Part shown: one piece after another, positions 1-8,004 of the stretch
How the letters are laid out: each line of letters starts with the position of its first letter
Numbering within the stretch: the stretch's first letter is position 1
Source: Aliiroseovarius sp. S1339
Lineage (GTDB): Bacteria; Pseudomonadota; Alphaproteobacteria; Rhodobacterales; Rhodobacteraceae
Assembly (NCBI RefSeq): GCF_023195695.1
Contig: NZ_JALPQG010000001.1
Coordinates: 62,001 to 126,000, forward strand
Direction: 5' to 3'
DNA length: 64,000 bases
Translations under genes and position numbers: made by a program
The notes under the pieces: generated by a model
The model's input: the letters and a program-made list of their open reading frames with translations, nothing else
Told to the model about the DNA's origin: nothing
The model's database searches: none

Positions 1-282
1 CGGAACTTTCTGCGCGCGGGTTTGGGCGCGCTTGATTTCGCGAATTTGGGCGGCGGACACGTCATCAAGCTTACCCGCTTCAATTTCGTCCAGCCACGCA
101 CCGACTTTGGGATCAATCCGGCGGGCGTGCAGCATTTTTTCAATCGCTGCCAATTCCTCGGCCCGTTGTGGCCCTGCCCCCTCTGGCATCATGGTTTCCT
201 GATCCCAGCCCAAGCGGCCTGCGATTTCGGTTAAAGCTTGGGTGTCGCGTTGGAACACCATCAGGTCTTCAAATGCTGTCAT
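1..282 (-). CDS. Carboxypeptidase Taq (M32 metallopeptidase), N-terminal 94 codons only
   Basis: The gene begins at the ATG at 280-282 and runs off the left edge, so only the first 94 residues are present. They contain LGWDQETMMPEGAG followed by QRAEELAAIEKMLHARR, the conserved N-terminal helical part of M32 carboxypeptidases (carboxypeptidase Taq type). The HEXXH zinc motif of the family lies further downstream, outside the window, so catalytic integrity cannot be judged. M32 enzymes are cytoplasmic metal-dependent enzymes that remove C-terminal residues from peptides. The start lies 10 bases past the end of the heme A synthase gene on the same strand, so the two may be co-transcribed. Family assignment is fairly sure; the rest of the gene is unseen. 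Confidence 0.82.
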   Translation of the reverse strand, partial: MTAFEDLMVFQRDTQALTEIAGRLGWDQETMMPEGAGPQRAEELAAIEKMLHARRIDPKVGAWLDEIEAGKLDDVSAAQIREIKRAQTRAQKVP

Positions 283-292
283 GTTTTAGGCC

Positions 293-1441
293 CTAACTTC
301 GCACAGATTGTTCAGCGGGATAGCCCGCCAAGAAACGAGCGTTCAGGATCAAAACCCAAGCCATGATTGCACCCACCTGGTGTGTGATCGCCACATGAAG
401 CGGCGAGGCTTGTAACACTGTGGTAATCCCCAGCACCAACTGACCCAACACCATCACGGTCGCAAACGTAAAGCCCGCGCGTATCATCTGGTTGCCTGAT
501 CGTCGTGACACGCGCCAAACAACCAAAGCATAGATAACCAACAGATAGCCCATCATACGGTGCATGAACTGCACAAGACCTGCATTTTCGAAGAAGTTGC
601 GCCAGATGGGGGATAAGTCGAAGGCATCGGGCGGAAAGAACTGGCCCGCCATCCACGGCCAATCGACGAATGACCGGCCTGCATCGATCCCCGCAACCAA
701 CGCGCCCAACAGGATTTGCAGCAGCGCCAGATGCATCAGGCCCGTGCCCATGCCAAACAGTTTTGCTTCGCGGTTTCGGCGCGCAGCCATCAGGCTGGCC
801 TCTTTGCGGCCCAGCATAAGGATATACCACGCAATCAGGCCCAGAATGACAAAAGCCAGCCCAAGGTGGACGGCCAAGCGGTACGAGGCCACATCGACGC
901 GCTCGCCCGACAAGCCAGACGACACCATCCACCAGCCTATCGCACCCTGCACGCCACCAAGCGCGCCCAACATCAGCAGGCGACCAGTCCAGCCGTTGGG
1001 AATCTTTCGTGCTGCCAGAAACCCAAAGAACCCGACGGCCCAGACCAGTCCAATGAATCTGCCAAGCTGGCGATGCCCCCATTCCCACCAATAGATGGAT
1101 TTGAACGCCGCAAGGTCCATGCCGCTGTTTTGTAGTTTGAATTCGGGGATTTGCTGGTATTTCGCGAACTCGGTCGCCCATTCGGTGTCATTCATTGGCG
1201 GCATCGCCCCGGTGAACGGCGCCCATTCGGTGATCGAAAGACCCGAATCCGTCAGCCGCGTCAGCCCGCCAACAACCACCATCGCGGCCACCAGCGCAAA
1301 TAGAACCATCAGCCACAAGCGCACAGCACCGCGCGCCGCGCCGCCACCCGACCCACGTTCGATCACACCGGCTTTGGGGCCTTCCTGCGGGGCCGTGGTC
1401 TTGTCGCTGACTTCTTCAAAAATGCTGCGGGGTTTGGACAT
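293..1441 (-). CDS. ctaA: Heme A synthase, COX15/CtaA type
   Basis: This integral membrane protein of 382 residues oxidises the C8 methyl group of heme O to give heme A for aa3-type cytochrome oxidases. The sequence shows the family's first membrane segment followed by GGLTRLTDSGLSITEW, the paired-histidine segment EWGHRQLGRFIGL, and a repeat in the second half with QFMHRMMGYLL and a late THQVGA; these histidines are the expected heme ligands. I chose the ATG at 1439-1441 because GGGAG lies just upstream and the protein then starts MSKPRS; an in-frame extension to 1504 adds about 21 residues without family similarity. It is transcribed away from gyrA and probably leads into the M32 carboxypeptidase gene. 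Length fits alphaproteobacterial COX15-type enzymes. Confidence 0.93.
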   Translation of the reverse strand: MSKPRSIFEEVSDKTTAPQEGPKAGVIERGSGGGAARGAVRLWLMVLFALVAAMVVVGGLTRLTDSGLSITEWAPFTGAMPPMNDTEWATEFAKYQQIPEFKLQNSGMDLAAFKSIYWWEWGHRQLGRFIGLVWAVGFFGFLAARKIPNGWTGRLLMLGALGGVQGAIGWWMVSSGLSGERVDVASYRLAVHLGLAFVILGLIAWYILMLGRKEASLMAARRNREAKLFGMGTGLMHLALLQILLGALVAGIDAGRSFVDWPWMAGQFFPPDAFDLSPIWRNFFENAGLVQFMHRMMGYLLVIYALVVWRVSRRSGNQMIRAGFTFATVMVLGQLVLGITTVLQASPLHVAITHQVGAIMAWVLILNARFLAGYPAEQSVRS

Positions 1442-1561
1442 CTGGCTCTCCCATTCGCTTTCGCGCGATATTCCTTTACTTGGCGATGAATGCCAAGGGG
1501 GCAAGACCTAAGAAAAACCGAGAAATTCCGTCTGTTTCCGCGGTTAATCCGGTCCTTTCGG

Positions 1562-1591
1562 TTGCCCCTTCCGACAAGCCGATGATATAGT
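1562..1591 (+). promoter_or_regulatory. Candidate sigma-70 promoter of gyrA
   Basis: TTGCCC at 1562-1567 and TATAGT at 1586-1591 are separated by 18 bases. This places transcription start near 1598, about 40 bases before the preferred gyrA start codon. Predicted by eye only. Confidence 0.45.
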
Positions 1592-1637
1592 CGCCAGACC
1601 TAGATATTGTGTGAAACGCACCAAAACGGCGGACAAC

Positions 1638-4370
1638 GTGACAGACACCCCAGAAGTACCGGAAAACGAAGGCGAAATGCCGCCTGAACGTCCCGTTTAT
1701 GACGGCCCGCAAATCTCGATTGAGGAGGAGATGAAAACCTCCTATCTCGATTATGCGATGAGCGTGATCGTCAGCCGGGCGATCCCCGACCTTCGGGACG
1801 GGTTGAAACCGGTTCACCGGCGCATCCTTTACGCGATGTATGGCACCGGCAACACCCATGACAAACCTTACCGCAAGTCGGCACGTCCGGTGGGCGACAC
1901 GATGGGTAAGTATCACCCGCACGGCGATTCAGCGATCTATGACGCGTTGGTACGGATGGCGCAGCCGTTTTCCATGTCTTTGCCGCTTCTGGACGGTCAG
2001 GGCAACTTTGGCTCGATGGACGGCGATAATGCGGCGGCCATGCGATATACCGAAGTGCGGATGGACAAACCTGCCGCCTCGCTGCTGGCGGACATCGAAA
2101 AAGACACGGTCGATTTTCAAGACAACTATGACGGCAAAGACCTTGAACCAACGGTCTTGCCTGCCCGCTATCCAAACATGCTGGTCAATGGCGCCGGTGG
2201 CATCGCCGTCGGCATGGCCACCAACATTCCGCCGCACAATCTGGGCGAAGTCGTGGATGCGACGCTTGCGTTGATCGAAAATTCCGACCTAAGCTCGGAA
2301 GATCTGATGGAATATGTCCCTGGCCCTGATTTCCCCACAGGTGGCATCATGCTAGGCCGGTCCGGCGCCCGAAAAGCGTATCTTGAAGGGCGTGGCAGCG
2401 TGATCATGCGCGCCAAGACGCGGTTCGAGGAGATCCGCAAGGACCGTTACGCAATCGTGCTGGACGAAATCCCCTATCAGGTGAACAAGGCCACGATGAT
2501 CGAAAAGATCGCTGACCTTGTGCGTGAAAAGAAGATCGAAGGCATTTCGGCGGTTCAGGACGAAAGCGACCGGATCGGCGTGCGCGTTGTGGTCGAGCTG
2601 AAGCGCGACGCCACAGCCGAAGTGGTTTTGAATCAACTGTTCCGTTACACGCCGATGCAAACCTCGTTTGGCTGTAACATGTTGGCGCTGAACGGTGGTC
2701 GCCCCGAACAATTGACCTTGCGAGATTTTCTAAGCTATTTCATCACCTTCCGCGAGGAAGTTGTCACGCGCCGCACGGCCTTTGAACTGCGCAAAGCGCG
2801 TGAACGCAGCCATGTGCTGTGTGGTCTGGCTGTCGCTGTAACGAATGTCGACGAAGTGGTCGCGACCATCCGCGGCTCGGCTGACCCGGCAGATGCGCGC
2901 GCTAAGTTGATGGAGCGTCGCTGGCCCGCCCATGACATCGCGGAATACATTCAGCTGATCGACGATCCCACCCACAAGATGAACGAGGACGGGACCTATA
3001 ACCTGTCTGAAACGCAGGCCCGCGCGATCCTTGAGCTGCGCTTGCAGCGCCTGACCGCCATGGGCGTGAAAGAGGTCACGGATGAACTTCAAGACCTCGC
3101 CGCAAAGATCAGAGATTACTTGGATATTTTACGTTCACGCGAGCGGATCATGTCTATCATTTCGGACGAATTGCGCGAGGTGAAAGAGGCTTTCGCCGTG
3201 CCGCGGCGCACCGAGATTGTCGACTGGTCCGGTGACATGGACGATGAAGACCTGATCGAACGCGAGGATATGGTTGTGACCATCACCGCAAGTGGCTGGG
3301 CCAAGCGCACACCGCTGGCTGACTTCCGCGCGCAGAAACGCGGTGGCAAAGGGCTGTCGGGGATGCAGACCAAGGACGAAGACGCGATCACTACTCTGTT
3401 CGTCGCAAACACCCATACGCAGCTTCTGTTCTTCACCGATGACGGCATGGCTTACAAGCTCAAGACCTGGCGCCTGCCCCAAGGTGGCCGAACCGCCAAG
3501 GGAAAACCGCTGGTGAATATCCTGCCCATCCCCACAGGCGTGTCGATTGCAGCCATCTTGCCTGTTGATCGGGACGAAGAAGACTGGGACGACCTGCAGA
3601 TTATCTTTGCAACCTCGAAGGGCTCGGTGCGCCGCAACCGCCTGTCTGATTTCACCAATGTTATGCGCAACGGCAAGATCGCGATGAAGTTTGAAGGCGA
3701 TGATGAAGGCACCCGCCTGATCAACGCGCGAATTTGCGATGAAAACGATGACGTGATGCTGGTGACGACTTCGGGCCGTGCGATCCGCTTCCCGGTGACA
3801 GATGTGCGGGTCTTTAACTCGCGGTCTTCGACGGGTGTGCGGGGCATCAGACTGGTAAACGACGGAGACGAGGTCGTATCGGCCTCGGTCATTCGCCATT
3901 TCGATGCCACGCCGGACGAACGCACGAGCTTTATCAAGCGCTTCCGGTCTGAACTGGGCAACGACACCTCGGATGATGACACCAGCGAAGAGGTTGCGGG
4001 CGATCTGATCGAAGAACGCTATCAGGAAATGCTGGCGGCCAATGACCTGCTTGTTACGATCAACAAGGGTGGTATCGGCAACTTGACCTCCAGCCATGAC
4101 TACCGTGTTAGTGGTCGTGGTGGACAAGGTGTGGCTGCCATGAAAGGCGGTGAAATCGTGGCCTGTTTCCCGATTGAAATGGACGATCAGATCATGTTGG
4201 CGACATCCAAAGGGCAATCCATCCGCTGTCCGGTCAATGGCATTAGCTTCCGATCACGCAGCGCAGGCGGCGTAAAAGTGTTCAACACCGGCAAGGGCGA
4301 AGAGGTCGTCTCTGTCGCGCGGATCATTGAACAATCTGACGAAGAAGACGCCATGGACAGCGAAAGCTGA
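1638..4370 (+). CDS. gyrA: DNA gyrase subunit A
   Basis: GyrA is the DNA-cleaving subunit of gyrase, which works with GyrB to introduce negative supercoils. The N-terminal breakage-reunion domain carries AAAMRYTE with the catalytic tyrosine (about residue 137). The quinolone region reads [10 protein letters not shown], with the sensitive-type Ser (about 98) and Asp (about 102) both present. The C-terminal beta-pinwheel domain begins with [11 protein letters not shown], the GyrA box that separates it from ParC. An acidic insertion ([15 protein letters not shown]) sits in the C-terminal domain, as in other Rhodobacterales. Start: the frame is open from a GTG at 1611, but the GTG at 1638 gives [11 protein letters not shown], close to how related GyrA proteins begin, has GGCGGA just upstream and fits the promoter; 1611 has no ribosome site. 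A terminator follows the stop. Confidence 0.96.
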   Translation: MTDTPEVPENEGEMPPERPVYDGPQISIEEEMKTSYLDYAMSVIVSRAIPDLRDGLKPVHRRILYAMYGTGNTHDKPYRKSARPVGDTMGKYHPHGDSAIYDALVRMAQPFSMSLPLLDGQGNFGSMDGDNAAAMRYTEVRMDKPAASLLADIEKDTVDFQDNYDGKDLEPTVLPARYPNMLVNGAGGIAVGMATNIPPHNLGEVVDATLALIENSDLSSEDLMEYVPGPDFPTGGIMLGRSGARKAYLEGRGSVIMRAKTRFEEIRKDRYAIVLDEIPYQVNKATMIEKIADLVREKKIEGISAVQDESDRIGVRVVVELKRDATAEVVLNQLFRYTPMQTSFGCNMLALNGGRPEQLTLRDFLSYFITFREEVVTRRTAFELRKARERSHVLCGLAVAVTNVDEVVATIRGSADPADARAKLMERRWPAHDIAEYIQLIDDPTHKMNEDGTYNLSETQARAILELRLQRLTAMGVKEVTDELQDLAAKIRDYLDILRSRERIMSIISDELREVKEAFAVPRRTEIVDWSGDMDDEDLIEREDMVVTITASGWAKRTPLADFRAQKRGGKGLSGMQTKDEDAITTLFVANTHTQLLFFTDDGMAYKLKTWRLPQGGRTAKGKPLVNILPIPTGVSIAAILPVDRDEEDWDDLQIIFATSKGSVRRNRLSDFTNVMRNGKIAMKFEGDDEGTRLINARICDENDDVMLVTTSGRAIRFPVTDVRVFNSRSSTGVRGIRLVNDGDEVVSASVIRHFDATPDERTSFIKRFRSELGNDTSDDDTSEEVAGDLIEERYQEMLAANDLLVTINKGGIGNLTSSHDYRVSGRGGQGVAAMKGGEIVACFPIEMDDQIMLATSKGQSIRCPVNGISFRSRSAGGVKVFNTGKGEEVVSVARIIEQSDEEDAMDSES

Positions 4371-4388
4371 TCCGTTCGTCCTACATCT

Positions 4389-4423
4389 GCCCCTTTTCTG
4401 CAACACGCTGGCGGAAAAGGGGC
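4389..4423 (+). terminator. Terminator after gyrA
   Basis: Ten-base arms GCCCCTTTTC (4389-4398) and GAAAAGGGGC (4414-4423) enclose a 15-base loop, followed by a pyrimidine-rich stretch with a short T run. The U tract is weak, so termination may be partial. Confidence 0.6.
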
Positions 4424-4460
4424 TCTTCCCTTTTGCCCGACGATCTCCTATCTGCACCCC

Positions 4461-5807
4461 ATGACTGACAAGACATTACACATTGTGGGCGGCGGCATGG
4501 CCGGGTCCGAAGCGGCATGGCAGGCAGCCCATATGGGCGTCGATGTGGTGCTGCACGAAATGCGTCCAGAAATTGGCACCTTCGCCCACCAATCCGGTGA
4601 TTTTGCTGAAATGGTGTGCTCCAACTCGTTCCGGTCAGATGACGACGAACAGAACGCCGTTGGGCTTTTGCATTGGGAAATGCGCCAAGCGGGTGGCGTG
4701 ATCATGGCGTCCGCCGATGAAAATCGCCTGCCAGCTGGCGGCGCGTTGGCCGTGGACCGCGAAGCGTTTGCGCAAAACGTCACCGCCAAGCTGCACGCAT
4801 TGCCGAATGTCAGCGTGGAGTATGGCGAAGTAACTGATCTGTCCAGTGATGGGCATTGGATATTTGCCACTGGCCCGTTGACCTCGCCCGCCCTTGGCGA
4901 CGCGATCGCACGCGAAACTGGCACGGATCGTCTTGCCTTTTTCGATGCGATCGCGCCCATCGTCTATGCCGACAGTATTGATATGGACGTTGTCTGGGCG
5001 CAGTCGCGCTATGACAAGGGCGAGACGGAAGCGGAGCAGAAGGCCTACCTCAACTGTCCTATGACCAAAGACCAATACGAAGCGTTCATCGACGCGCTTC
5101 TGGCCGCCGACAAGACCGAGTTTCACGAGGGCGAAACCGCCACCTATTTCGACGGCTGCCTGCCGATCGAGGTGATGGCCGAACGCGGCCGCGAAACACT
5201 TCGGTTTGGCCCGATGAAACCTGTTGGCCTGACCAATGCGCATAAGCCCGAGGATAAACCCTATGCGGTTGTGCAGCTGCGCCGTGACAACGCGCTTGGC
5301 ACGCTGTTCAACATCGTCGGCTTCCAAACCAAAATGAAATACGGCGCGCAGTCCGAGGTTTTCAAGATGATCCCGGGTCTGGAAAGCGCCTCTTTTGCAC
5401 GACTGGGCGGCATCCACCGCAACACGTTCATGAACTCGCCAACACTACTGGACAACCAGATGCGCCTGAAGTCCCGCCCGAACATTCGCTTCGCCGGACA
5501 GGTGACGGGCGTCGAAGGCTATGTGGAAAGTGCGGCCATGGGGTTGCTCGCGGGCCGTCTGGCGGCTGCCGAGATCCTGGGCCTCGACCTTCCCACGGTG
5601 CCGCAAGACACGGCCATGGGCGCGCTGATCCACCACATCACCGGCGGGGCCGAGGCGAAAACCTTCCAGCCGATGAACGTGAATTTCGGGCTGTTCCGTC
5701 CGGTTGACGGGCTGAAAGGCGGGCGACGCGGTCGCAAAGATCGCTATAAGGCCTACACGGACCGCGCCAAAGAGGCCTGGACCGACTGGCTTGAGAAATT
5801 CACCTGA
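4461..5807 (+). CDS. trmFO: Methylenetetrahydrofolate--tRNA-(uracil-5-)-methyltransferase TrmFO
   Basis: TrmFO makes 5-methyluridine at position 54 in the T-loop of tRNA using methylenetetrahydrofolate and FAD. The 448-residue protein opens with the FAD-binding motif [14 protein letters not shown], followed by HEMRP and CSNSFRSDD, both typical of this family rather than of GidA/MnmG. The second half has [26 protein letters not shown], which holds a family-conserved cysteine, and a late FAD segment [19 protein letters not shown]. Length is normal for TrmFO. The gene is followed after 14 bases by gluQ, another tRNA-modification gene, and the two probably form one transcript. Confidence 0.95.
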   Translation: MTDKTLHIVGGGMAGSEAAWQAAHMGVDVVLHEMRPEIGTFAHQSGDFAEMVCSNSFRSDDDEQNAVGLLHWEMRQAGGVIMASADENRLPAGGALAVDREAFAQNVTAKLHALPNVSVEYGEVTDLSSDGHWIFATGPLTSPALGDAIARETGTDRLAFFDAIAPIVYADSIDMDVVWAQSRYDKGETEAEQKAYLNCPMTKDQYEAFIDALLAADKTEFHEGETATYFDGCLPIEVMAERGRETLRFGPMKPVGLTNAHKPEDKPYAVVQLRRDNALGTLFNIVGFQTKMKYGAQSEVFKMIPGLESASFARLGGIHRNTFMNSPTLLDNQMRLKSRPNIRFAGQVTGVEGYVESAAMGLLAGRLAAAEILGLDLPTVPQDTAMGALIHHITGGAEAKTFQPMNVNFGLFRPVDGLKGGRRGRKDRYKAYTDRAKEAWTDWLEKFT

Positions 5808-5821
5808 AGGTCCGGTCTCTT

Positions 5822-6664
5822 ATGTCGGAATTCATTACAAGATTTGCGCCTAGCCCAACCGGCCCCCTGCATCTGGGCCACGCCTATTCCGCGCTGCTTG
5901 CCCACCAAATGGCGCGGGCAGCCGATGGCAGTTTCCTTTTGCGGATGGAGGATACGGACTTGCAGCGCAGCAAGCCGGAATGGGATGCGCTGATTTTGGA
6001 AGATCTGCATTGGCTTGGTATTCAATGGGACGGACCGGTCCTGCGCCAGTCCGAAAAGCTCGGTTCATACGGCACGCAGCTTTCAAAGCTTGAACGCAAA
6101 GGCCTGCTTTATCCGTGTTCGTGCAGTCGGGCGGATATTCGCGCCGCTCTGTCTGCACCGCAAGAAGGCCAGCCACACGAGGTTTATCCCGGCACGTGCA
6201 ATTCCCGGCCTATGAGCGATCGCCAACCCGGCGACGCCCTGCGCCTGAATCTGGGCCGCGCCTTATCCATTTTGGGCGACGATCTGCCGGTTTTCCACGA
6301 GACGGGAGCAGCCTTTCTTGGCACCCACAAGATTGATCCCGTTAATGCCAGGACCCAGATCGGGGATGTGGTGCTGTCGCGTAAAGGCGAGGATATAGTG
6401 GCCTATTTTCTTGCGTCTGCTATTGATGATGCGGCGCAGAATATCACTCATGTCATCCGGGGTGAAGATCTGTTCGACTTTACGGCGATTCAGGTGATCC
6501 TGTTGACGCTTCTGGGCCTATCCATTCCGATCTATCACCACCACAAACTGATCCGGGACGAAGCGGGCAAACGATTGGCCAAACGCGATGACGCACGAGC
6601 GATCTCGGCCTATCGTGCTGACGGGAAATCACCAGCCGACATCCGCCGGATGGTCGGGCTGTGA
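5822..6664 (+). CDS. gluQ: Glutamyl-Q tRNA(Asp) synthetase
   Basis: This 280-residue GluRS paralogue lacks the anticodon-binding domain and attaches glutamate to the queuosine base of tRNA(Asp). The class I HIGH-like motif is seen in RFAPSPTGPLHLGHA, and the KMSKS-equivalent in HKLIRDEAGKRLAKRDD. A zinc site of the GluQ type is seen in YPCSCSR followed some 20 residues later by YPGTC. Its length is about that of E. coli GluQ and far short of a full GluRS. It follows trmFO closely on the same strand and ends against hisI, which is convergent. Confidence 0.94.
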   Translation: MSEFITRFAPSPTGPLHLGHAYSALLAHQMARAADGSFLLRMEDTDLQRSKPEWDALILEDLHWLGIQWDGPVLRQSEKLGSYGTQLSKLERKGLLYPCSCSRADIRAALSAPQEGQPHEVYPGTCNSRPMSDRQPGDALRLNLGRALSILGDDLPVFHETGAAFLGTHKIDPVNARTQIGDVVLSRKGEDIVAYFLASAIDDAAQNITHVIRGEDLFDFTAIQVILLTLLGLSIPIYHHHKLIRDEAGKRLAKRDDARAISAYRADGKSPADIRRMVGL

Positions 6665-6682
6665 TACGCCCCAGCGCGATGA

Positions 6683-7042
6683 TCAGACTGTGGGCACCAT
6701 AATCTCTTCCTCGTCCCCATCACGCACTGCTGTGTAAAAGCAACTGCGCCGGTTGGTATGACAGGCCGGGCCCGTCTGACGCACCTGCAACAAGATGCAA
6801 TCGCGGTCGCAATCAACCCGCAAATCGACCAGTTCCTGCACGTGACCCGAGCTTTCGCCCTTTACCCAGAAACTCTGACGTGACCGTGACCAATAGGTGA
6901 CGCGCCCTGCGGCTAACGTGCGCTGCACGGCTTCCGCATTCATCCATGCCATCATCAGCACGTCGCCAGACTCCGCATCCTGCGCAATTGCCGGGATCAG
7001 ACCCTTGTCATCATATTTCAAAGCCTCGGCGTCGAATTTCAT
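6683..7042 (-). CDS. hisI: Phosphoribosyl-AMP cyclohydrolase
   Basis: HisI catalyses the third step of histidine synthesis, opening the adenine ring of phosphoribosyl-AMP. The 119-residue protein carries the family core [29 protein letters not shown] and [12 protein letters not shown], then [13 protein letters not shown]; the cysteines of the last two stretches form the zinc site. It is the stand-alone HisI form, without a fused HisE. The gene is alone: other his genes are not in the window. It is convergent with gluQ and divergent from the NifU-like gene, with 71 bases between the two start codons. Confidence 0.95.
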   Translation of the reverse strand: MKFDAEALKYDDKGLIPAIAQDAESGDVLMMAWMNAEAVQRTLAAGRVTYWSRSRQSFWVKGESSGHVQELVDLRVDCDRDCILLQVRQTGPACHTNRRSCFYTAVRDGDEEEIMVPTV

Positions 7043-7113
7043 GGCCCGTCCTTTCCAATTGTCCGTGCGCGTCCTATGTAGTGCGGGAAACCGCGATGCG
7101 AAAGGTGGGATGC

Positions 7114-7554
7114 ATGAGCGACGGCGACCTGATCAAGCTCTATTCAAAACAAATTCTCGCCTTGGCAGCCGCGATTCCCCATCTTGGCGAGCTGGATGCA
7201 CCCGATGGCGAGGCGAAAGCACGCTCCCCCCTCTGCGGGTCGACCGTCTCGGTTGGCGTGACGCTTGACAACGGCGTAGTCGCAAATTTTGCGCAAAACG
7301 TAAAAGCCTGCGCGCTGGGTCAGGCCTCGGCAGCCATTCTGGGCAAGATCGTCAAAGGTCTTGATCGCGACACGCTTCAGCGCGGCCGCGATCAGTTGCA
7401 TAAAATGCTGGCCGAACAGGAGGCCGTCCCCACCGCACCGTTTGAGGGATACGAGGTGCTTCAGCCGGCGCGCGATTTCAAAAACCGCCATGCCTCGATC
7501 CTGTTGCCGTTCGATGCATCGCTCGCCGCGATTGATGACGCGCAGAGCGACTGA
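7114..7554 (+). CDS. NifU N-terminal-like iron-sulfur cluster assembly scaffold
   Basis: The 146-residue protein resembles the IscU/NifU N-terminal fold. It shows [10 protein letters not shown] and [17 protein letters not shown], the positions of two of the conserved cluster-binding cysteines; a third family cysteine, usually near the C-terminal end, is not evident, so scaffold activity is inferred and may be degenerate. I chose the ATG at 7114 because a G-rich AAAGGTGGG precedes it; an in-frame ATG at 7096 would add six residues. It is a single gene that ends near a terminator for the opposite strand. Genes of this type are common in Rhodobacterales as stand-alone short IscU-like proteins. 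Confidence 0.8.
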   Translation: MSDGDLIKLYSKQILALAAAIPHLGELDAPDGEAKARSPLCGSTVSVGVTLDNGVVANFAQNVKACALGQASAAILGKIVKGLDRDTLQRGRDQLHKMLAEQEAVPTAPFEGYEVLQPARDFKNRHASILLPFDASLAAIDDAQSD

Positions 7555-7559
7555 CCCAT

Positions 7560-7595
7560 AAAAAAACCGCCGCTCTCCTGGCAGGGAGGCGGCGG
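7560..7595 (-). terminator. Strong terminator reading leftward
   Basis: Read on the minus strand, CCGCCGC and GCGGCGG arms (7589-7595 and 7567-7573), with further partial pairing inside, are followed by seven Ts (7566-7560). It ends the transcript of the small membrane protein gene at 7747-7869 after about 150 untranslated bases. On the plus strand the T run is missing. Confidence 0.8.
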
Positions 7596-7746
7596 CAAGT
7601 TGCGGCTCGGGATTTCCGGATCCGGTGAAGGAATGAGGCAAAACACCGGACTTGGACAGGCGACGGGCAGTGATCCGTCTGGACGCATCGAAGTTGGGAC
7701 ATGATGCAGTGTCCGGACCCTGAGCAGGCAGAAACTGGGTTTGGGG

Positions 7747-7869
7747 TCAGATCACCCCCGGCAGATGCAGCGCACCGAAAAGCACAACCAACAGAGATGT
7801 TCCCCCGATTGCGTCCTGCCATAAGGTAGCGGACGAACGGGTCAATACGGCTTTCACGTCTTTCAACAT
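7747..7869 (-). CDS. 40-residue single-span membrane protein, possibly SOS-regulated
   Basis: I do not recognise a named family. The reading frame gives 40 residues: a basic, amphipathic N-terminal half (MLKDVKAVLTRSSATLWQD) and a hydrophobic C-terminal segment (AIGGTSLLVVLFGALHLPGV) long enough to cross the membrane once. The start is well supported: AGGAGAG sits seven bases before the ATG. I recall similar short proteins from other Rhodobacterales, but cannot check this here. The upstream 80-130 bases hold five GAAC repeats, two of them spaced as GAAC-N7-GAAC, the LexA operator form of alphaproteobacteria. Damage-induced one-span peptides of similar size are known elsewhere, for instance the division inhibitor SidA of Caulobacter; a comparable role here is inference only. 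A strong terminator lies about 150 bases downstream. Confidence 0.6.
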   Translation of the reverse strand: MLKDVKAVLTRSSATLWQDAIGGTSLLVVLFGALHLPGVI

Positions 7870-7948
7870 GGTCACTCTCCTGCTCTCTGTCTTGGTGGCG
7901 CCTTCGTGGTCGCTTTCACCTTTGTTGCTACTTTGTTCGCATATAAAA

Positions 7949-7997
7949 GAACCGCTTGTAAAGAACTTTTTAAGAACATTTGTGAACAAACGAGAAC
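7949..7997 (-). promoter_or_regulatory. GAAC repeat cluster containing a LexA-type box
   Basis: GAAC occurs in direct orientation at 7949-7952, 7963-7966, 7974-7977, 7984-7987 and 7994-7997. The second and third are separated by exactly seven bases, matching the GAAC-N7-GAAC (GTTC-N7-GTTC) operator known for alphaproteobacterial LexA. The other spacings are 10, 6 and 6. The cluster lies between the end of recG and the start of the 40-residue protein gene, so it would control that gene. No clear -35/-10 pair was found. Confidence 0.5.
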
Positions 7998-8004
7998 AAA
8001 GACG

